A stretch of DNA of 64,000 nt from Massilia violaceinigra (GTDB taxonomy: Bacteria > Pseudomonadota > Gammaproteobacteria > Burkholderiales > Burkholderiaceae_D): positions 2,294,001 through 2,358,000 of the forward strand of contig NZ_CP024608.1 of the NCBI RefSeq assembly GCF_002752675.1, written 5' to 3'. The notes beneath the pieces are model-generated. The model made no database searches. It saw nothing but the letters and a program-made list of their open reading frames with translations, and was not told the DNA's origin. Position 1 is the stretch's first letter; each line of letters starts with the position of its first letter. Position numbers and translations under genes: made by a program. Shown piece by piece: positions 55,146 to 63,392 of the stretch.

Positions 55146-55662
55146 AGAACGCTAAAGGTTGAACCGTTGAAGCGACGCCAGGACAGTCGATTGTGCTTCT
55201 CGTGGGAAGGGTCGGGAATGTCGTGCGCGGAAGGCCCGGTCAGGCAGCAATGCATCGCGTCCGTAAGCGCTGATCGACCATGATTGTGCATGGATTGTAC
55301 GCTTGCTTCCAGTTACGGTGCGGCATTTTTCGAGAGTGTGCAAGGTCAGGAAATGGTTAGCGCAGAATCCACAATTCATCCACATTTTCCTTTCATACTT
55401 TGGCGCCTGGGAACCCAACGCGTCATGAACACGTTGCGGGCGGCCGCCACTCGCGCGGCAAATTGCTCATGAAGTGAGGCTCGATGACCGGTTCAAACAT
55501 GACCAGCGGCGAACCGCATGGCCATGTACGAAACCGGGAAAACTGCCGCATTTCAACCAGATCCACGCGCCAACGACCTTGGCGCGTCGCTTTGCCATTA
55601 CCAATCAGAAAATTCTCAAAAAATCGATTGAACAACGTGCCCATGTGGCGCAGGAGACTTAT
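55146..55662. other. Long upstream region of subtilase gene with hairpin
   Basis: 517 bp between the divergent kinase and the protease. The only clear structure is ACGCGCCAA (55565-55573) with TTGGCGCGT (55579-55587), a perfect 9-bp stem with a 5-nt loop, 75 bp before the protease ATG. The open frame upstream of that ATG does not resemble a protein. No other gene seen. Confidence 0.5.
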
Positions 55663-57450
55663 ATGCATCGCCATCCCCGTTTTTACCTTGCCTGTACCGC
55701 ATCCGTTATCGCCGTGGCCGCCGCTCTGGCTTCGGCCGCGCAGGCTGCCCCCGCCGCGCCGGCCGCGCACGTCCTCTCCATTGACGAGCTGCGCGCCATG
55801 GAAGGATCGCAGCGCTTCGACCGCACGCGTCTGATCGTCAAGTTCCGCAGCGACGCTACCGAAGCCGACAAGGAGCAGGCAATGCGTGCCATCACGCCGA
55901 CCAGCCGTAAGCGCTTGCACGGCGGGCGCCACGGTCGCAGCCTGGCCAGCGCCACGGATTACAGCCTGGCTGGCGCCGCGGATCGTGCCCGCACGCGCGG
56001 CATGGATCGCTACGAACTGGTCAATCTGAACCGTTTGTGGAGCGTGCCATCGGCGATCGCGCAACTGCGCCGCAACCCCTTGGTGGAAGATGTCCAGCCG
56101 GACTGGATGCTGGAGTTGCAAGACACCGCACCGTCCAACGATGCGGCATTCAACAACCTGTGGGGCGTGCACGGCGCCACCACCACCCCCGCCAATCCGT
56201 TCGGCACCGGCGTGGCCGCGCTCTGGCAGCAGGGCTATGCATGCAAGACGACACAGCCGGCGTACGTGGCGGTGCTCGATACCGGTGTACGCAGCACGCA
56301 CGAGGACTTGAAGGACAACATGTTTATCAATGGCGGCGAAAAAGCCGGCGATGGTATCGATAACGATGGCAACGGATTTATCGACGACGTCAGGGGCTGG
56401 AATTTCTATAGCCACACCAGTAACGCGGAGGATGATCACTCGCACGGCACGCACGTGGCCGGAACGATCGCCGCGCGCCGCAACAACAGCCTGGGCGTGG
56501 CAGGCATCTGCGGCGACGGCGGGGTAAAGATCATTCCCGTCAAAGTATGCAGCGGCGGCGGCAGCTGCCCCTCGAGCGCGGTGATGGAAGCGCTCAGCTA
56601 TCTGGTGGACCTGAAAACCAAGCGCGGCATTAACGTGGTGGCAGTGAACCTCTCGCTGGGAGGCTTGTCCGACACCGTCAACAACAACGGTATCGAATAC
56701 TTCCAGGCTGCGCGCGACGCCAATATCATGGTGGCCGCCGCGTCCGGCAATAACGGCGCCAACACGGACGGAAAATTCATGTGGCCGGCGAACCTGGACG
56801 TGGAGAACGTCATCGCAGTGGGCAATCTGAAGCAGGATGGTATCTTGTCGTCGACGTCCAATTTTGGCGTCACGTCGGTGGACATCGCTGCGCCGGGAAC
56901 GGGCATTTATTCCACCGTGATCAATTCGGACAGCGCTTACAGCTGGAAGAACGGTACTTCGATGGCGTCGCCTCACGTCGCTGGCGCGCTCGGACTGTAT
57001 CGCGTGCTGAACCCGACGGCCACAGTACAGCAAACGCGCAATGCCTTGCTGTCCAGCGCGGCGGTGGAGCCCTTGTTGAACGGCAAGATAGCAGGGTCGC
57101 GCAGGCTGGACGTGTCGCGTTGGGCTTGGGGAAAAGCCACCAGCTTTCAGGCGCAATGCGGCGCCAGCCTGACCAACCGGGTGGGTTTGTGGATCCGCAC
57201 GACGGCGTATAGCGATGGCTCGCTGCGCACACCGCTTGCACAGATGGGTGTCGCGTTAACGTTCACCAATGCGCAAGGCGGCTTGATGGGCAGCTACGCG
57301 CGCAAGACCGACGCCAACGGCCAGGTGCTGTGGTCGTTCAGCGGCACCCAGTTCCCATGGGGATCGCAATTCTCGGTCAATGTCCGTACCGACGATGGCG
57401 GCAGCCGTACCTATACCAGCGCCGAGCTTGGGTGCTATGCCGGCCGCTAA
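55663..57450 (+). CDS. Secreted subtilisin-like serine protease (S8)
   Basis: 595 aa from the ATG at 55663 with GCAGGAGA upstream. Signal peptide (AQA cut), an inhibitor-like propeptide (about 40-145; RLIVKFRSDATEADKEQAM), and the peptidase domain with AVLDTGVRS (Asp206), HSHGTHVAGTIAAR (His261) and NGTSMASPHVAGA (Ser433). DGIDNDGNGFIDDVRG is the usual calcium-loop insert. A C-terminal beta-domain of about 90 residues follows. Extracellular protein degradation. Confidence 0.92.
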   Translation: MHRHPRFYLACTASVIAVAAALASAAQAAPAAPAAHVLSIDELRAMEGSQRFDRTRLIVKFRSDATEADKEQAMRAITPTSRKRLHGGRHGRSLASATDYSLAGAADRARTRGMDRYELVNLNRLWSVPSAIAQLRRNPLVEDVQPDWMLELQDTAPSNDAAFNNLWGVHGATTTPANPFGTGVAALWQQGYACKTTQPAYVAVLDTGVRSTHEDLKDNMFINGGEKAGDGIDNDGNGFIDDVRGWNFYSHTSNAEDDHSHGTHVAGTIAARRNNSLGVAGICGDGGVKIIPVKVCSGGGSCPSSAVMEALSYLVDLKTKRGINVVAVNLSLGGLSDTVNNNGIEYFQAARDANIMVAAASGNNGANTDGKFMWPANLDVENVIAVGNLKQDGILSSTSNFGVTSVDIAAPGTGIYSTVINSDSAYSWKNGTSMASPHVAGALGLYRVLNPTATVQQTRNALLSSAAVEPLLNGKIAGSRRLDVSRWAWGKATSFQAQCGASLTNRVGLWIRTTAYSDGSLRTPLAQMGVALTFTNAQGGLMGSYARKTDANGQVLWSFSGTQFPWGSQFSVNVRTDDGGSRTYTSAELGCYAGR

Positions 57451-58131
57451 GCGCGGGTAAGGCAAGCCGCGGGGAGCGGACGGAGCTGCGCCGTATGGCG
57501 CAGTCACGGCAGGCGTGTCAGGAGGGTTGCGTGCGCTCGCTTGACAAACTTTCGTGGGAGGAAGGCGATATAGCTTGTCCTGCCCGTGATTTCCGTCCGA
57601 TCCCTGCGGTGGGTATGTGTTTCGCCCGAATAAAATCTGAAACAAGCCTTTATATGAAACAAGGACTTAGCCGGACAGGACGTCACCGACGCGGTGCTGA
57701 ATTCTTAAACGGACTTCAGTTCAAGCCATTCTACGCAACTGCGTGGGAATATATCCCGAAATGGTCGCCTTCTGTACTGCCTCAACGGCGACTACTTTCC
57801 CCTTGGTTTGCTTCGCCGAAACTGTGGTGTGTCACAAAGTACGCTTGTCGATACCGTGTCATGCTTGAAAGCTGACATACGACTGTTTCTTAAGAAAGGT
57901 CGATCGTGTCGTCTTGCTTCGCCGGACGTCGCTTGCGGCGTCGATCGGCATTTCGCTAGGATGCGTGCTGCAGTAAGGCCTCCCGGTGCTTTTCGCAATG
58001 GCTTCGGTTAGTTGGGTCAGAGCGTTTGTCACACGCGTCCACGTCAGGCTAAAAGTGCTGAAAATGGACATTCGTCAGCACGTTGTGCGAATCATTCACG
58101 CGTGCTGCCGCAGATCCGCGCCGCAGGTGCT
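57451..58131. other. 681-bp region without recognised gene
   Basis: GC is lower than in neighbours. CTGCGCC (57486-57492) and GGCGCAG (57497-57503) make a perfect stem with a GTAT tetraloop shortly after the subtilase stop, but no T run follows. Several open frames of 60-80 codons on both strands lack ribosome sites and known motifs. It may hold an RNA or decayed sequence; nothing can be assigned. Confidence 0.5.
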
Positions 58132-59112
58132 CTAAAGCCATCCTACCCGCTTGAGTCGACGGTGGAGAAAAACGCTCACCAGGACGATCCCAAGCATGAC
58201 GCAAGGGTAGCTCCAACGCCATGTCAATTCGGGCATGACGTCAAAGTTCATCCCGTACCAACTGAATACCATTGTCGGAACGGCGAGAATGGCGCCCCAG
58301 CCAGCGAGGCGCTTGACGACCTCGTTCTGGCGGATCGTTACCTGGGCCAGCGCTACCTGCATGGCGGCATCGATCATCTCCCTTACCCGGTCCGCGGACT
58401 CCGTCACACGCGCGACGTGGTCGAGAATGTCGCGGTAGTAAATCCGGTTTTCTTTGGGGATGATGTCCCCGTGAAAGCGCAGCAACTGCGTACACACGTC
58501 GGTCAGCGGCCCGGCGGCCGCCTGCAACGACAGCAGTTCGTTCTTCAGATTGTAAAACTCTTCCAGGTTACCGGCCGGAGGATTGGGCAGGAACAAGTCC
58601 TTTTCCACCTGGCGGAAGCGGTACTGGAGCGTATCCATGCAGGGCTGGTAATGGTCGACAATGAAGTCGACGATCGAGTACAGGACGTAGCCTGGTCCGG
58701 TAGCTAGCCTGGCCGGGGTATTTTCGGTTTTTTCGCGCACGCTGCCGTACCCGTTCGATTTCCCATGCCTGACGGTGATGACGAAGCGACGCCCGACAAA
58801 GACATGTGTTTCGCCGAAGTGGATCGTTTGTCCTGCCAGTGTCACCGTGTGCAAGACCACGAACAAGGTCTCGCCGTACTCCTCGATCTTGGGGCGCTGG
58901 TGGGCCTTCTGGGCATCCTCGACCGCCAGTTCGTGCAAGTCGAATTCTTCCTGTACCCGCTCCATCAATTCATTATCCGGTTCAACCAGACCGAGCCAGA
59001 CAAACGTATCCTGCTGTTCCAGCGCCGTGCCGATCTCGTCGATCGTGATCTCGCCGCGCTTGACGCCCTGCCGGTATACCGAACAATTTACCCTTGCCAA
59101 GCCCTCGTTCAT
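58132..59112 (-). CDS. corA: CorA-family magnesium/cobalt transporter
   Basis: 326 aa. N-terminal cytoplasmic domain (TFVWLGLVEPDNELMERVQE, RPKIEEYGETLFVVLHTV), long helices, then two C-terminal membrane helices with the signature YGMNFDVMPEL. Pentameric Mg2+ channel. Its start overlaps the RimK-like gene by four bases (59109-59112), so magnesium uptake is coupled to that operon and to its TTTA-array promoter. Confidence 0.92.
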   Translation of the reverse strand: MNEGLARVNCSVYRQGVKRGEITIDEIGTALEQQDTFVWLGLVEPDNELMERVQEEFDLHELAVEDAQKAHQRPKIEEYGETLFVVLHTVTLAGQTIHFGETHVFVGRRFVITVRHGKSNGYGSVREKTENTPARLATGPGYVLYSIVDFIVDHYQPCMDTLQYRFRQVEKDLFLPNPPAGNLEEFYNLKNELLSLQAAAGPLTDVCTQLLRFHGDIIPKENRIYYRDILDHVARVTESADRVREMIDAAMQVALAQVTIRQNEVVKRLAGWGAILAVPTMVFSWYGMNFDVMPELTWRWSYPCVMLGIVLVSVFLHRRLKRVGWL

Positions 59113-60740
59113 GTACCGGACTCGGTCTGCACGGGCGTCAAGCCGTGGGCAATATCGAGCCGGCGCACCAGGTCGCGCAGCACGATGCGGTACATGTCGT
59201 TGCCCAGCACGCTGTCTTCATTGCCGGCATCGATATTCGGGTTGTCGTTGACTTCGATGACCACGGGACCGCGCGTCGTCATTTTCATGTCTACCCCATA
59301 CAGCCCGTCGCCGATCAGATTGGCCGCAGCGACCGCGTACGCCAGCAGGTCGGGCGGGACTTCGTCCAGGGCCACTGCGCGCGCGGCGCCAAACTTGGCC
59401 TGTCCGCCGGCATCGCGCTTGGCGATCTGCCAGTGATTCTTGGACATGAAGTACTTGCTCGCGAAAATCGCCTTACGGTTCAACACGCCGATGCGCCAGT
59501 CGAAATCGGTGTACATGTATTCCTGCACCAGGATTAATGCCGATTGCGTCAGCAGGGCCTGGGCGGTTTGCTGGAATTGTTCGGCGTTGGCCACTTTGGT
59601 CACGCCGCGTGAAAAGGCGCCGTCGGGAATTTTCATGACCATCGGGTAACCGATTTCACGTTCGATGGCACCGATGTCGGCAATGTCCGTGCGTTGCAGC
59701 GCGTAGGTGTGCGGAGTCGGTATTTTATTCAGGCGCAGCAGGTCCGCCAGATACACCTTGTTGGTGCAGCGCAGGATCGACATCGGATCGTCGATCACCA
59801 CCATCCCCTCGCTTTCCGCCTTTTTCGCAAACAGATAGGTGTGGTGATTGATGGCGGTGGTTTCACGGATGAACAGGGCATCGAATTCGGCCAGCCGCGA
59901 AAAATCCTTTTTCTCGATCAGGGTGATATCCATGGCCAGTTCGCGGCCCACGTCGACAAACCGCTCCAGCGCTGCTTCGTTGCTCGGCGGCAGCTCTTCG
60001 TCCGGATCGCGCAAAATGGCGATATGGTAGCGGTACGGTTTGACGGGAGCCGGGGCCGGCATCGGTGCACGCTCGATGGCGCGCAGGGCGGCGCGGCCGC
60101 AGGTGAGCTGGGCATCGCTGAGGGTGCTCACATTGTGCACCCGGATGGCGCCAATCTTCCAGTCCTCGTCGCGTTCGAACTCGACCCGCATCAGCGGGGT
60201 CGGGAAGGTTTCGAAGATCTGGCGCGCAAGGGCGACTAGCGGGGTGTATTCGGTGGTGCCGAAATAAATATCCATCGAAAATTCGACGGGCATCGGACGC
60301 TCGCCCGTGTGCTCGAGCGACTGGTTCAGTGCATAGTCCAGTTGGTCAGTATCGAGGCCGTAGATCGCTTTGCGCGACAAGTCGTTGATGGTTTTCACCG
60401 ACGGCAGCACCGCCTGGCCGCGGGCCTCGGCCAGCAGCGAGCAGTAGTAACCGACCGACAAATATTTGTAGCTTCGGCACAGGTTGATGACGGTACTTCC
60501 CGGGGCGCCGCCCTGGTCCGCCGAGCCCAGGAACTGGGCCGCGGTGACGATGGTGTACGGGGTGGCCGTATCGGGCCAATCCTTGAGCTGTTCGACCACG
60601 ATGATCAGGCGCGACGCCACGGCGCGCGCGCGCAGCGGGGCGACGCGCGCCGTGGCGGGAGGTTCCTTGGGATCGTCGTCGGCGCCAGCGGCAAACTGGG
60701 CAATCGTAGGGCGGGATAACTTGGTGCGCATGGGGTTCAT
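59109..60740 (-). CDS. RimK-like ATP-grasp ligase with RLAN N-terminal domain
   Basis: 543 aa. The N-terminal 250 residues (RLIIVVEQLKDW, LCRSYKYLSVGYYCSLLAEA) match the RimK-like ATP-grasp N-terminal domain. The C-terminal ATP-grasp has TNKVYLADLLRLNKIPTP, YPMVMKIPDGAFSRGV and VIEVNDNPNIDAGNED. Such enzymes join an amino acid to a protein or peptide carboxylate. It lies six bases after the GNAT-C39 gene, a recurring pairing. Substrate unknown. Confidence 0.88.
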   Translation of the reverse strand: MNPMRTKLSRPTIAQFAAGADDDPKEPPATARVAPLRARAVASRLIIVVEQLKDWPDTATPYTIVTAAQFLGSADQGGAPGSTVINLCRSYKYLSVGYYCSLLAEARGQAVLPSVKTINDLSRKAIYGLDTDQLDYALNQSLEHTGERPMPVEFSMDIYFGTTEYTPLVALARQIFETFPTPLMRVEFERDEDWKIGAIRVHNVSTLSDAQLTCGRAALRAIERAPMPAPAPVKPYRYHIAILRDPDEELPPSNEAALERFVDVGRELAMDITLIEKKDFSRLAEFDALFIRETTAINHHTYLFAKKAESEGMVVIDDPMSILRCTNKVYLADLLRLNKIPTPHTYALQRTDIADIGAIEREIGYPMVMKIPDGAFSRGVTKVANAEQFQQTAQALLTQSALILVQEYMYTDFDWRIGVLNRKAIFASKYFMSKNHWQIAKRDAGGQAKFGAARAVALDEVPPDLLAYAVAAANLIGDGLYGVDMKMTTRGPVVIEVNDNPNIDAGNEDSVLGNDMYRIVLRDLVRRLDIAHGLTPVQTESGT

Positions 60741-60746
60741 GATGGG

Positions 60747-61949
60747 TCAGAAGGTGGGTTGAGCGGCCGCGCGACCGGGCATGGGAGAGCTGGAACGGGG
60801 ATAGATCACCACCACCGCCTTGGTGGCGTTGCGGCCATAGCGCGCCATGCGCTCGAAGTCTTTCTTCAGAATCGCCATGTTGATGCGCTCGTCCGCCGCC
60901 CGTCCGCTGGCATTGTCGGGATCGTGGATGAAAAAATAGCGGTCGTCGCATCCGGTGAGCAGCACCCAGTGCGGCGCACGTTCGCGCGTGAGCCTGTAGG
61001 TCGAGATCAGTACCAGCGGGATGCCGCCATCGGCATAGCAGCGGGTCAGTTCGGCCGTGCCGGCAACCCGGTGGTGAACCGGGATGCCGGCCTCGCGCGC
61101 CTGGCGCACGAAATCGTCGTGCACCAGAGTGATGACGTCGCGCTTTTCTTCGCTGCGCACCGACTCGCGGAACAGCACGCCATCGCCATTGACGTAGATC
61201 TCGGTCGGATAGCCGCGCCGGTGCCCCGCCAAGGCCAGTCCGTAGGGCCCGCAGCCGCCGTGGCCGGCCGTCATGAAAATCGTGGTCGCTTCGCGCCAGA
61301 TCTGCAGTTCCAGCGTACGGTTGAGCACCAACGCATGGTTGAACGCCTTCATGGCCATCATCAGGCACGACGCGCCGCAGGTGAAACCCAGGGTCTGGCG
61401 GTAATAGGTGGTCCGGGCCAGCTCCGGGCGCAGACGCGCGGTGAGCGATTTTTCGAACCGCAGGGCGTCCATGCCATCCTCGTAGTAAGCGCCGTGTTCG
61501 CCGAACAGGGCATACCCCTGGCCAAGAAAGAGCCGCTGCGATGCCAGGTTGTCCTTGCGGATCTCCAGGCGCATTGCCACGCAATTGTGCGCCAGTGCCA
61601 GTTCTTCGGCGGCGCGCAGCAGTGCCGAACCGACTCCCTGGCCCAGCCAGTCGGGCGCGGTGGCGATCGAATACACGCGCGCCAGCGAAACGCCGGTCCG
61701 GAACAACAGGGTAATGTAGCCGCGCGCATGGCCATCGGCCTCGTCGATCAAGGTCACGGAGTTGCCTTCGGTAAGCAAATGGCGAAAGCTGCGGCGGCTG
61801 AGGCGGTCGGAATCGAAACTGGCCTCTTCGATGCCCAGCAAGGTCGTAATGTCTTCCGGGCCAGCCTGCCGGATCCGGCAAGTTGCGGCTCTGCGCTGCA
61901 AGCCCGCCGCGTCGCGTTGCGCGGCCCGCTGATCAACTACAGCACTCAT
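60747..61949 (-). CDS. GNAT acetyltransferase fused to C39-like peptidase
   Basis: 400 aa from the ATG at 61949 (AGAGG six bases upstream; the frame is open further). Residues about 25-170 are a RimI-like GNAT domain (IATAPDWLGQGVGSALLRAA, NLASQRLFLGQGYALFG). Residues about 180-385 are a C39/papain-like peptidase: GFTCGASCLMMAMKAF with Cys191 the likely nucleophile, and PHWVLLTGCDDRYFFIHDP with the expected His and Asp. With the RimK-like ligase downstream it forms a peptide-modifying cassette. Role unknown. Confidence 0.85.
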   Translation of the reverse strand: MSAVVDQRAAQRDAAGLQRRAATCRIRQAGPEDITTLLGIEEASFDSDRLSRRSFRHLLTEGNSVTLIDEADGHARGYITLLFRTGVSLARVYSIATAPDWLGQGVGSALLRAAEELALAHNCVAMRLEIRKDNLASQRLFLGQGYALFGEHGAYYEDGMDALRFEKSLTARLRPELARTTYYRQTLGFTCGASCLMMAMKAFNHALVLNRTLELQIWREATTIFMTAGHGGCGPYGLALAGHRRGYPTEIYVNGDGVLFRESVRSEEKRDVITLVHDDFVRQAREAGIPVHHRVAGTAELTRCYADGGIPLVLISTYRLTRERAPHWVLLTGCDDRYFFIHDPDNASGRAADERINMAILKKDFERMARYGRNATKAVVVIYPRSSSPMPGRAAAQPTF

Positions 61950-61988
61950 ATCTGCCTCTTCCTTGTGGTTTGCTTGTTGGCAGCGGCA

Positions 61989-62053
61989 ATCGTACACAGC
62001 GCCATATAAAAACGGCATCAAGAACACTGGTCAAAGCGTAAACAAAACGTAAA
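61989..62053 (-). promoter_or_regulatory. KdpE-like operator array and promoter of GNAT-C39/RimK/CorA operon
   Basis: On the minus strand TTTA starts at 62053 and 62042, TTGA at 62021 and TTTA at 62010: periods 11, 21 and 11 bp. A -10-like TACGAT begins at 61994, 16 bp after the last half-site. The geometry is identical to the torF and kdp promoters, with one half-site differing by a base. Confidence 0.65.
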
Positions 62054-62085
62054 CAGCGCCTCGGCGTGCCGGGCGCCAGTGGTTT

Positions 62086-62150
62086 TTTACGCTGCGTTTA
62101 CAGCCGGCGGGGAACTTTTTAGAACATCTTTACTGCTTGCTTGATACGCT
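62086..62150 (+). promoter_or_regulatory. KdpE-like operator array and promoter of orf103-ParA operon
   Basis: TTTA at 62086, 62097, 62118 and 62129 (periods 11, 21, 11) and TACGCT (62145-62150) 16 bp after the last. The -10 hexamer is the same as that of kdp. The array faces away from the minus-strand array 33 bp to its left. Confidence 0.7.
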
Positions 62151-62186
62151 GCTTGCAGTCAATCACGTATCACTGGCGGAGGCACC

Positions 62187-62498
62187 ATGAACTCGTTTGC
62201 AACCCTGTATCCCTCATCCCGGCGCATCCCTGTCCGATCGGCGACGGACATGCACACCTGCACCATCCGTATGTCGGTGGACGCGGAATCGGTCACGACC
62301 TTGCGTCAGCTGGCGATGCGGCTGTGCGGCGAAGCGCTGGAATTCATGCGAATCGCCATGTGCGCCGGCGGCGCCCGGATCGAAGTCTGGCTGTGCGTGC
62401 GACAGTCCTGTGTGGAGGCGCTCAGCGAAGCCATTGCGCGCCAGTTGCCCGGCGCCCGGTTCAGGGAAGCGCCGTATCAGGCGGGAGCGGTGGCATGA
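62187..62498 (+). CDS. 103-aa protein of unknown function
   Basis: Starts at ATG 62187 with GGCGGAGG upstream. The protein looks like a small alpha/beta domain (TCTIRMSVDAESVTTLRQLA, RIEVWLCVRQSCVEALSEAI), possibly ferredoxin-like. Not recognised. The stop overlaps the ParA-like start (ATGA), so the two products probably work together under the TTTA-array promoter. Confidence 0.65.
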   Translation: MNSFATLYPSSRRIPVRSATDMHTCTIRMSVDAESVTTLRQLAMRLCGEALEFMRIAMCAGGARIEVWLCVRQSCVEALSEAIARQLPGARFREAPYQAGAVA

Positions 62499-63133
62499 TC
62501 GTCGCCATCGCGAGTATCCAGGGGAAACCCCTCAAGACCCCGCTGGCGGCGAATTTGGCGCTGTTGCGAGCCCGTAGCGGGCGCACGATCTGCCTGATCG
62601 ATGTCGATCCGCGCCGCAGCGCCTATAGCTGCAGTTGCGCGCGCAGCGCAGCCGGCCAGAGTCCATCCGTGCCCACCCGCACGCTCGATGCGCGCTCGCT
62701 GGCGCGCGAGATTGAAGAGTTGACCCCCGGCTTCAGCGACCTGCTGATCAATACAGGCGAGGTGGAAACCCAGGAAGCCCGTCCGGCGCTCATCGCCGCG
62801 CGCGTCGTGCTCGTGCCGGTGCAGGTCGGGAACGTCGATCTCGAATCCCAGTACCCGCTCATTGCGCGGCTCAATTCGGCCCGCATGTTCAATCCGTCCT
62901 TGAAGGTGCTGTTCGTGATCGTTTCGGACGGGTCGACACCGTCGCCGGAGCAGCTGGCGGCGGTGCGGCTATATGTCGCTCATGTCATGTCGGCCACCCT
63001 GGTCGCGACGGTGCTGCATGCACCGTGCAGCCATGACGACGGCCAGGGGCGCTGCGCAAGCGACGCGCAAACGTGCGATCCGGACGCCGCCGCCGAACTG
63101 CATGCCTTGTATCGCGAAATCTACACGCACTGA
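62495..63133 (+). CDS. ParA/MinD-like protein with altered Walker A
   Basis: 212 aa. IVAIASIQGKPLKTPLAANL aligns with the deviant Walker A of ParA/MinD, but KGGxGKT reads QGKPLKT: the signature lysine and two glycines are lost while Lys14-Thr15 remain. TICLIDVDPRRSA matches the switch I/A' strand. DLLINTGEVET and RVVLVPVQVG follow the fold. ATPase activity is doubtful. No parB or chromosome-partition site is nearby, so a regulatory or localisation role is more likely. Confidence 0.7.
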   Translation: MIVAIASIQGKPLKTPLAANLALLRARSGRTICLIDVDPRRSAYSCSCARSAAGQSPSVPTRTLDARSLAREIEELTPGFSDLLINTGEVETQEARPALIAARVVLVPVQVGNVDLESQYPLIARLNSARMFNPSLKVLFVIVSDGSTPSPEQLAAVRLYVAHVMSATLVATVLHAPCSHDDGQGRCASDAQTCDPDAAAELHALYREIYTH

Positions 63134-63159
63134 GCGCGCGTTGGCGCGCCTCTTTTATT
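63132..63159 (+). terminator. Intrinsic terminator after ParA-like gene
   Basis: GAGCGCGC (63132-63139) pairs with GCGCGC-TC on the far side of GTTG (63144-63152, one bulged C), then TTTTATT follows. It begins within the stop codon region and separates this operon from the small membrane peptide and GNAT gene. Confidence 0.7.
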
Positions 63160-63296
63160 CCCATCGCTTGCACCCGATTATGACTTTTTCCACTAACGCC
63201 TTGGCCGAGAACAATCACCCCGCTTGCCGTTGTGGCCGTCGAACTGCCCGAAGGATTGCTCGTGGCAAGAGGCCGCCGGCAGACCAGCACGGGCAT

Positions 63297-63392
63297 ATGA
63301 GGTATTCGCTTTTCTGGATCACGCTCATTGCCTCGATCGCTGTGCTGGTGTTTTATATCGTGCGCACCATCATGGCCGAAGGTGTTGCATGA
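63297..63392 (+). CDS. 31-aa single-helix membrane peptide
   Basis: MRYSLFWITLIASIAVLVFY then IVRTIMAEGVA. One membrane helix with a basic residue on each side. The ribosome site is weak, but the stop overlaps the start of the following GNAT gene (ATGA, 63389-63392), which supports real translation. No homology recognised. Confidence 0.5.
   Translation: MRYSLFWITLIASIAVLVFYIVRTIMAEGVA

Noticed and set aside
57808..58011. Short plus-strand frame in the gap before corA
   Set aside because: Composition is not protein-like, there is no ribosome site, and an opposite-strand frame is equally good.
62495..63133. Plasmid or chromosome partition locus
   Set aside because: The ParA-like protein has a broken P-loop, and neither parB nor repeated centromere sites are seen.
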